DNA of 64,000 nt. Source: Adenophora triphylla var. japonica. Taxonomy: Eukaryota; Streptophyta; Magnoliopsida; Asterales; Campanulaceae. Below the pieces are notes generated by a model, which was not told where the DNA came from, did not search any database, and saw only the letters and a list, made by a program, of their open reading frames with translations. The stretch is from contig JAFEMH010004892.1 of the NCBI GenBank assembly GCA_022495995.1, positions 123,365-187,364 on the forward strand. The letters run 5' to 3'. Of this stretch, positions 57,344 through 64,000 are shown piece by piece. Made by a program: the position numbers and the translations under genes. Every line of letters starts with the position of its first letter. The stretch's first letter is position 1.

Positions 57344-58975
57344 GTGAAGAGATCAAGATTGACCGCTGATTTGAACCAAGAACTCTCTAACCTCCCCGGA
57401 GGGTCGCAACAATGCACGTTTAGCTCGGGAAACCACCGAAGCTATTGCGACATTCGAGCAGTTGTGACAAACCATAAATTCCCTCCCACGGAGGCACCCA
57501 AGCAGCCCATCTGGGGACGGAATCGGAAAAACCTCGAAGCTCCAGGAATGCATCTACGCCAACGAATCGAGAGAAGAGCATATGGCCCTATGCTTGAGGA
57601 ATCCTCCTCTCACTATGGCTTAGCTCGGGCAACACACTTGTTGAAGGGACCAAACCTGATGCCTGGCGTCTAGACCCGATCGGGTCAACGATCCACACAT
57701 TACCACCTAAGGCCATTAAAAAGCCGACGGAGCTGGGAATCGCAACCCGGCCGGTCGCCCGAAGACACAAGTTCCGTGAAAGAGGACCCGATACTCACTC
57801 AGCTCAAGCAGACCCAGGCGAACATTTCCCTGTGGTCCTTGCTCACATCTTCATATCCTCACAAGCTCAAGCTAGAGGAAAGTCTGGCCCGCACCATGGT
57901 CCCCGTGGACGCAACCCCAGACGAAGTAATTCAAATGATCGACAACATCCACTACGGCAACATCATCACCTTCAAAGATTTGGGCCTGTCAAAATTTGGG
58001 GCTGATCACAATGAGCCGCTCTACATCACAGTCCAGCTGGACGAGCGTCGCCTTCCCCGCGTGTTGGTGAGCGAGGTTCCCAGAATGAATGTCTTGCACT
58101 TCCGCCAAGATGATGGACTGCTTGACATCAAGCCCACAGATCCCCGAAGCCTTCATGCCCGTATCCGTCGAAGGCCTATGACTCCACTTCCCGTACGGTT
58201 CTCGGGGTTGCTACTCTAAATATACGGTTCTAGGGCAAGCGGATGATCCCACTAAATTCCAAGTGTTGGACATTCCTATCACTTTCACAGGCCATCCGGG
58301 GGCGACCCTGTGCATCAAATAAATGGCGTGGCATCCACCCCTTCACCGGTGTATCAAGTTCATACGCAAGGCACGAGCTAACCACGCCTATGCGGTGACA
58401 GCGTCACCACCGAGGGTACCAGCACCAACGGCATTCCAGTGTTAGAGATCAAGCATGATGACGATATGGCATTAACTGGATTCACTTTGGAAACCTCCAA
58501 GATCCAAATACGCAACGTGGACCTTCCACTGTTTCGGGACAAAATCCCTCCCGCCATGAATATGATGAAACTCATGAACTTCATCCCAGGACTAGGGCTC
58601 GGCAAAAGGTTACAAGGCCAACACCAAGTCATCGAAGTCAAGGACCACACTACGGTCCAGGGGCTCGGTTATGTGCCAACACCAAATGATATCGAGAAAA
58701 TAAAGGCTCGCCTGCACAGCGGCAAGCCGCAAGGGGAACCTCGGCGGCACACCCAACCTCCAACCTTACGGGACCTCGCTCATTACTTCACCTGGGGAAC
58801 CGGCGGCCATAACCGAGGGGACCGACAAACAGCAACGAGCGGAATATGGCCAGGCAACCGAGGACCGACAACGGAACCGAAAGTGAAACTGAGGGGACCG
58901 AAAGTGGAACTGATGAAGATGAGAAAGAAGAAGGGAAAGTCAGCACAGAGACTACAGAAAGGATGGAAAAGCTAG
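57344..58975 (+). pseudogene. Second protease-like domain and G-patch-like segment of element C
   Basis: 57776-58219 has the usual Tat pre-protease sequence (ISLWSLLTSSYPHKLKLEES, TFKDLGLSKFGADHNEPL) followed by ITVQLDERRLPRVLVSEVPR, where the DNGS active site is lost. It continues in another frame (KFQVLDIPITFTGHPGA, LHRCIKFIR, 58225-58380). 58439-58975 carries a glycine-rich NFIPGLGLGKRLQGQ and VQGLGYVPTPNDIEKIKA, the G-patch-like block usual between protease and RT in this lineage. Stops at 57671 and 58217 and frameshifts are present. It is a second protease copy besides the one at 55440. Confidence 0.7.
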
Positions 58976-59640
58976 CACGGGACCTCAAGCGTTTCAGAGG
59001 ACTCAAGGCTAATTCGATAAGGGGAGCGTTCCTTGACATCACAACTCTACCTGGATCAATTGCCACTACAGTCCAGCACGAGTACACATTCAAAGGAATC
59101 CCAGACATAGAAGAGCAGCTCGAGACACTCTTCACGGGAAACAGACTGTTCGGGTCAGCTGCCGAGGCTACATTTGAGACAGTAACTCTAAAGCAGAAGG
59201 AACCAGAATTCATAGAAGACGCTCTTAGTGGACCCGCTCTACAGATTCTTTTTAAAGAAGTCATGGAGGTGCCAAACCTGATTGACCTGGGCTCCGAAAA
59301 CAAAGATGATCGGGACAAGCAGGCTGCTCTCGACCCCCGAACCCTCATCAAGCATCCAACAATGCCACTGAAAAACTGGGTAACTTTCATCGGACCAAGG
59401 GCAAGCCAGACAGTAATGGAAGACAAGCTGGGCCTGCACCCACATCTCCCTAAACCCGGTCTCAAACCCTCTGAGTCAGTCCTTATTAAAGTCCAGTCCT
59501 CTGAGTCGTCCAACAGCCTTACGCCGGAAGACTATGATAACGTAGCTGAAATTACCCGGATCCGAGAGGCTCGCGCCCCGGCATCTGGCATCTTTCGCGT
59601 TGGCGGCGGTTTCGTCCCGCCGTTTGTTTTCACATTTTGT
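58846..59640 (+). CDS. Unrecognised ORF at the 3' end of element C
   Basis: A frame of about 265 codons overlaps the end of the previous frame. Begins MARQPRTDNGTESETEGTES with an acidic Ser/Thr/Glu segment, then LKRFRGLKANSIRGAFLDIT and PDIEEQLETLFTGNRLFG, ending TPEDYDNVAEITRIREARAP. No RT motif is present though this is where RT should start, so either pol was replaced or C is a gag-protease-only element. Beyond about 59640 the sequence switches to element D's LTR. Function unknown. Confidence 0.45.
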
Positions 59641-59651
59641 AGAGTCGCCAC
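59641..59651 (-). promoter_or_regulatory. Partial primer-binding site next to the D LTR
   Basis: Read leftwards, GTGGCGACTCT follows the LTR end ATTCACA. It matches the first 11 bases after the A LTR (including TGGCGACTCT of the site) and then diverges to ACAAAATG. Confidence 0.5.
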
Positions 59652-60432
59652 TGTGAATACCCCGTCCCGATGCAACGCGCATTCGGAGGTTTGAAATAAA
59701 TAATTATAAAAAGTCGGACCGAAATGGGATATTCATTTAGTGACACTCGCTTTAAACCATATTAAAATATTAGTTTAATTTTGAGAGTCGCCACGCCACT
59801 TTGATATAGCCCAAAGCTTTGAAAAAAGGCTAAACAGTTAATTGGGTTCGGGGGTCAAGTTACAACAGAAGAAGAAACGCTATCACTCCTATTGCTCGAC
59901 GGATCGGTCTTTCTAGCATGTGGGGTGTTGGTTGTGTGCGGTGTTTACAGGAATAGATAGAAGAAACGGGATCATGCATAAGGAGGAGGGGAGAGAAAGA
60001 ATTAATTGATGATCACACCCTAGAACCTTTGAGTTAGGCCCTCGAAAGGTGCACTAATCAACGTTCATCCTTGGGGGATTGTTGATCATGGGATAATTAT
60101 AACTAAGGTGGAAGGTAAGAAATAGTTCCTAGATCCATTGGGTTTCTTGGGCGAAACCTTAGATCATCCTCGGCTATTGCATATTTAAATATATTAAAAC
60201 AGTCCTAAATCTAGCATAAAGGAACAATTAAAATATAATAAGCATGCAAATATAATAAGACAATAATAATAATAGGGAATAAAAATATTAAAAAGAGTCT
60301 TACCAATTGTAGCAAGACTTTGGGGTCGAATCTAGGGCGATTCGAAGAGAGTAGGAAGAAATACGGGTAAAGCAAGTGTAATCTCGCTTCTCCCGAATGA
60401 ATTGTGTGTTGAAATTGGGAGCCGGGCACACT

Positions 60433-60440
60433 TATTTATA
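60433..60440 (-). promoter_or_regulatory. TATA box of the D LTR
   Basis: TATAAATA on the minus strand in CACTATAAATAAGTG. Confidence 0.5.
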
Positions 60441-60464
60441 GTGCTTCGGTACTTGGGCTGGGCC

Positions 60465-60620
60465 AGCTGAAGGGTCGATCGGCCCTAAAATAAGGTTCAA
60501 TCGGCACAAAAATAAAGGGTCGATCGGCCTTAATTTAAGGTCCGATCGGCACTTAAATTAAGGTTCGATCGGCACTTAAATTAAGTTCTGGCGGCGGCTG
60601 ATAAATGGTCGATCGGCCAA
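60465..60620 (-). repeat. CGATCGG tandem repeat in the D LTR
   Basis: About six copies of a 25-32-bp unit with GGTCGATCGGC or GGTTCGATCGGCAC and a TTAAATTAAGG-like filler. Confidence 0.75.
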
Positions 60621-61028
60621 ATCCCTTCTAGCCTTGGCCCAAATTCTGCCTTGGCCCAAACTTGGCCCAAATGGCCTAGAGCTTTCTCCTGGCCGGCCCT
60701 CCTTCGGCCGTGGTTAATGAACTTGGCCGGCCAATCCTTGTGCAAATGGCCTCATTTAGTATAATTATTATTCGGTTCGTCTCGCACTTTTGCAACCGCA
60801 TTTTGACCACTTTAATGACTTCTTTTGCACTTTGCTCTTTGGAATTTTATCTTTCATTTAGTTCCAGGAATTTTTATATATCAAATTCGTCCCAAATTTC
60901 CATATTTCCTGTTTAGTCCCTGAATTTTCAATAAATTTCAATTTGGTCCAAAAGCTTCCAAATGCCAGTTTAGTCCCAAATTTTCCCGAATTGCACTTCA
61001 GTCCTTTTTTTCGGACCGGGTACTAACA

Positions 61029-61040
61029 GTAGCCCCTCGG
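61029..61040 (-). promoter_or_regulatory. Polypurine tract of element D
   Basis: Read leftwards, CCGAGGGGCTAC directly before TGTTAGTACC, within GTCGCCGAGGGGCT as in A. Confidence 0.65.
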
Positions 61041-61149
61041 CGACGCTTCTTGTAAAACAAGTGGGGTCGACGATAAAAGAATAGGATCCGTCCTGAAAAA
61101 AGGGATTTCAGGAGGTAAGGAAAGTGATCTTGCGGATGCGAGGGTTGGA

Positions 61150-61255
61150 CTCGAGCTGAGTCGCAAATGAAAAGATGACCAGGTAGGTCGAGCGGCTGGA
61201 CCCACGTCGGGCTACCTACGTATCCCAAAAGGAATCAAGCCAAGTCGTAGTTCGA
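61150..61255 (-). promoter_or_regulatory. Conserved pre-polypurine block, element D
   Basis: Read leftwards: GAACTACGACTTGGCTTGATT, GGGATACGTAGGTAGCC, GGGTCCAGCCGCTCGACC, in the same order as A and B. Confidence 0.6.
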
Positions 61256-61309
61256 AAAAGTGAGAACGTGCAAGACGTACCCAAAGAAGGTATATGTGAG
61301 ACGGACTCA

Positions 61310-62590
61310 AAGGAGGTGCGGGGCGGACCCTTTGAAATGCGGGACGGACCCTTTGAAGTGCGGGGACGGACCCTGCGAGATCTGGGGATACCGGATCTTT
61401 TTTGAAGGTACGGGACGGACCCTTTGAGTTTGAGTGTACCCTGAGACCTTTGATGTGCAGGGCGGGACCCTCTTGTCAGGACGGACCCGCAGAGGATATG
61501 GGCGGACCCCTTTGAAGATGCGGGACGGACCCTTTTGAAAGTGGAGGGACGGACCCTCTCAGACTGAGACCCTTTATGAAGGTGCGGGGCCTGACCCTTT
61601 AGAACCTTCAGATGCGGACCCCTTTGAAGATGCGGGACCCTTGAAATGGAGGATAGACCTCTGAAATGCGGGACGGACCCTTTGAAGGTGCGGGACGGAC
61701 CCTTTGAAGATGCAGGGCGGACTTTGAAATGCAGGGCGGACCCTTTGAAGATGCGGGACGGACCCTTTGAAAGTACGGGACGGACCCTTTGAAGATGCGG
61801 GACGGACCTTGAAATGGAGGATAGACCTCGAAATGCGGGACGGACCCTTTGAAGGTGCGGGACGGACCCTGAAGATGCGATGGACCCTTGAAATGGAGGA
61901 TAGACTCAAATGCGGATGGACCCTTTGAAGATGCGGGATGGACCCTTTGAAGGTGTGGGACGGACCCTTTATCAAGATGCGGACGGACCCTTGAAATGGA
62001 GGATAGACTCACGAAATGCGGGACGGACCCTTTCAAGGTGCGGGACGGACCCTTTGAAGATGCTGGACGGACGGACCTTTGAAAGTACGGACGGACCCTT
62101 TGAAGATGCGGGATGGACCCTTTGAAGGTGCGGGACGGACCCTTTGAAGATGCGGGACGGACCCTTTGAAAGGGAGGATAGACCTCTGAAATGCGGGGCG
62201 GACCCTTTGAAGGTGCGGGACGGACCCTTTTGAAGATGCGGGGCGGACCCTTTGAAATGGAGGATATGCGGGACGGACCCTTTCAAGATGCGGGACGGAC
62301 CCATTTCAAATGGAGGATAGACCCTTCGAAATGCGGGACGGACCCTTTGAAGGTGCGGGATAGACCTCTGAAGATGCGGGACGGACCCTTTGAAAGTGCG
62401 GGACGGACCCTTTGAAGATGCGGGACGGACCCTTTGAAATGGAGGATAGACCTTCGAAATGCGGGACGGACCCTTTGAAGGTGCGGGGCGGACCCTTTCA
62501 AGATGCGGGGCAGGACCCTTTGAAAGTACGGGACGGACCCTTTGAAGATGCGGGACGGACCCTTGAAATTGAGGATAGACCTCTAAAATG
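61310..62590 (-). repeat. About 24-bp tandem array in element D
   Basis: Roughly 50 units of GGGACGGACCCTTTGAAGAT (plus-strand wording) with variants AAGGTGC, AAAGTAC and AAATGGAGGATAGACC. Higher-order order GAAGGTG-GAAGATG-GAAATGG recurs. Long antisense open frames across it are products of the repeat. Confidence 0.95.
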
Positions 62591-62734
62591 CGGGAAACTG
62601 TAGCCGCCAAAGGACTTAGGCTATCAAGCATCATGAAGAATAGTTGTGTGAATTGATTGGGATTATTATGGCTTCCCCAGCCGAAGAACCAAGCGATTAA
62701 AATATTGGGATAATCATTGCTAAGGCTTAGAGAG

Positions 62735-63000
62735 GAGTCTTGTCTCCTAGGCTTAAGGCTAGGGTTTTAGAGAGGCATTTGTCACCTAGGCTTAAGGCTA
62801 GGGTTTAGAGAGGTATTTGTCACCTAGACATGAGGCTAGGGTTTAGAGAGGTATTTGTCACCTAGGCTTGAGGCCAGGGTTTAGAGAGGTATTTGTCACC
62901 TAGGTTTGAGGCTAGGGTTTAGAAGGGTATTTGTCACCTAGGCTTCGAGGCTAGTGGCTTTAGCAGAGGTATTTGGTCACCTAGGTTTGAGGCTGCAGGG
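62735..63000 (-). repeat. About 38-bp tandem array in element D
   Basis: About seven units containing GTATTTGTCACCTAGGCTTG and AGGCTAGGGTTTAGA (plus-strand wording); unrelated to the neighbouring array. Confidence 0.9.
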
Positions 63001-64000
63001 TTTTCTCACATCTTGCTGTGAAGTGCTCAAACAAGGCGCTTTGAGCAGAAAGGTTATTGGTACATACGAACTAGGTGAGGCCGAGTAAGTGTCAGATGAT
63101 AGAAGGTGTGGATTATGGTAGGCTTTCGATGTCCGCAGATATAAGTGGCCGTAGTCATCTTGAGAAGCTCTGAACGTAGATACGTTTTTTGGAGAGATTT
63201 GAAGAGTTTGAAAATTTTGTGGAGACCAAAGAGTGATTTTTGTAAAAACACAGGGATTACCAGAGGAGGACAAAAGATATTTTAGAAAGCATGTTTATTT
63301 GATAAAGAGGCCTTATGATTAATCATGTTTCTAACTAACTCAAAGCAGTTTGCCACATGCCGATCTTTGATGACAAGGGATGCCTCTTCATGCCGATATG
63401 ACTTCATTGGAGCTCCGATTTTTGTTAGAGCACATAGTCGACCCATTTTTTGTTGAGGGAGCCCCAATGTTTGATGAAGTGACCTTAGCGAAGTTCCCGG
63501 TGATGAGATGAATGGCGAAGCCCCAATTAATGATGCAAAGCAAACCCCAAGTGGAATGGCGAAGCCCTGGGCAATCATGATGCAGAGCAAACCTCGAAGA
63601 GAGCCTCGAGAGAATTTAACAAGGGAGCCCCGGCTTGGAGAGATTCAATGTATCCCTATTATGCGGGGCAAAGTCATCTTTTGCGGCTCACGGGAGGCGA
63701 CCCATTGTTTCGAGACAATGGTCAATCATGACCGGACAAGACTCCGGAAATGTATATGTAGCCAGGGGCGCATTTTTTCGAAGGTGGGAATGGGATCCCG
63801 AGGTTCGTGTATGACACTTTTCTACAGCTTTTAAGTTTGACTCTTTTGGGAGCAGTATAAGCATCACAAGGTGTGGAAAAGTGTATGGAAGCCCTGCCGC
63901 AGCAGGTAAAGACGGTGTTTGGCTCTATTTTCCTATGATGTAGGAAAAGAAGACTTGCCGAGACATTTGAAAAATTGTTTCTGATTCAGTAATTATATTT
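63001..64000 (-). mobile_element. Internal non-coding part of element D
   Basis: No gene seen. Read leftwards, 63990-63720 closely follows the tail of element A at 24070-24320 (for example ATAGAGCCAAACAC, CACTTTTCCACACCTTGT, CAAAAGAGTCAAAC), so D is a relative of A. Repeats of GAGCCCC and GCAAACCCC around 63460-63600 are weak. The element runs off the window. Confidence 0.65.

Larger units (their letters stand above)
59652..61028 (-). repeat. LTR of minus-strand gypsy element D
   Basis: 1377 bp, minus strand from TGTTAGTACCCGG to GGGGTATTCACA. Orientation is set by the polypurine tract before it, by GTGGCGTGGCGACTC near its end as in A, B and C, and by the TATA box at 60433-60440. Its two ends are imperfect inverted repeats of each other. 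Contains a roughly 30-bp repeat at 60465-60620. Confidence 0.8.

Noticed and set aside
58788..59513. Minus-strand open frame of 241 codons
   Set aside because: Mirror of the plus-strand frame at 58846-59640; Ser/Arg/Leu-rich, no recognisable domain.
61574..62634. Antisense open frames of 133-220 codons full of repeated FKG-SVPHLQ-like units
   Set aside because: They exist only because the roughly 24-bp array lacks stops in some frames; no codon signal and no start context.

Overview
This window looks like intergenic, repeat-dense DNA of a flowering plant, most likely a eudicot. It is almost entirely transposable elements, AT-rich spacers and simple repeats. I see no intact ordinary host gene, rRNA or tRNA gene. 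The host-type coding sequence I can support is exon fragments carried inside a DNA transposon, plus one broken unidentified gene.

Left part (1-15,028). A Ty1/copia element (G, + strand; integrase remnant, Stowaway MITE, 3' LTR) sits inside a Ty3/gypsy Tat-type element (F, - strand; RT, two RNase H domains, start of integrase). F's 5' LTR at 7383-8132 cuts an unidentified broken minus-strand gene (8133-8803). Then come two more Stowaway-type MITEs. They are followed by two related Mutator-type foldback elements in opposite orientation, each with its own 9-bp target duplication. Next are a truncated minus-strand copia element (H) and the 5' end of another copia element (E).

Main stack (14,933-59,640). 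The copia gag of E is interrupted by gypsy element C (5' LTR starts 15,029). C's 5' LTR is interrupted by gypsy element A (16,681-51,445, TSD GGCGT). A's 3' LTR is interrupted twice: by a CACTA transposon (27,968-33,498, TSD AAG) and by gypsy element B (33,894-50,154, TSD CTTGT). The two LTR halves rejoin cleanly across each insertion, so the order E, then C, then A, then CACTA and B can be read directly. A has an intact gag and no pol. B has two LTRs of exactly 1712 bp but a ruined gag-pol, plus antisense genes. C has a gag-protease frame broken only by stop codons for about 3.3 kb, and a second degenerate protease.

The CACTA element has no transposase and carries intron-containing pieces of at least two cell-cycle genes, an R1R2R3-MYB (MYB3R) and a D-type cyclin, and perhaps an ARM/HEAT-repeat gene.

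Right part (59,641-64,000). Element D (- strand), a relative of A, contributes an LTR, a polypurine tract and large tandem arrays, and runs off the window.

Elements A, B and mostly C and D share a system of cis signals: the primer-binding site, a 100-nt folded leader, a pre-gag structured block with covarying stem, a conserved block before the polypurine tract and variable tandem arrays. This fits a family in which defective copies are mobilised in trans by proteins from other copies.
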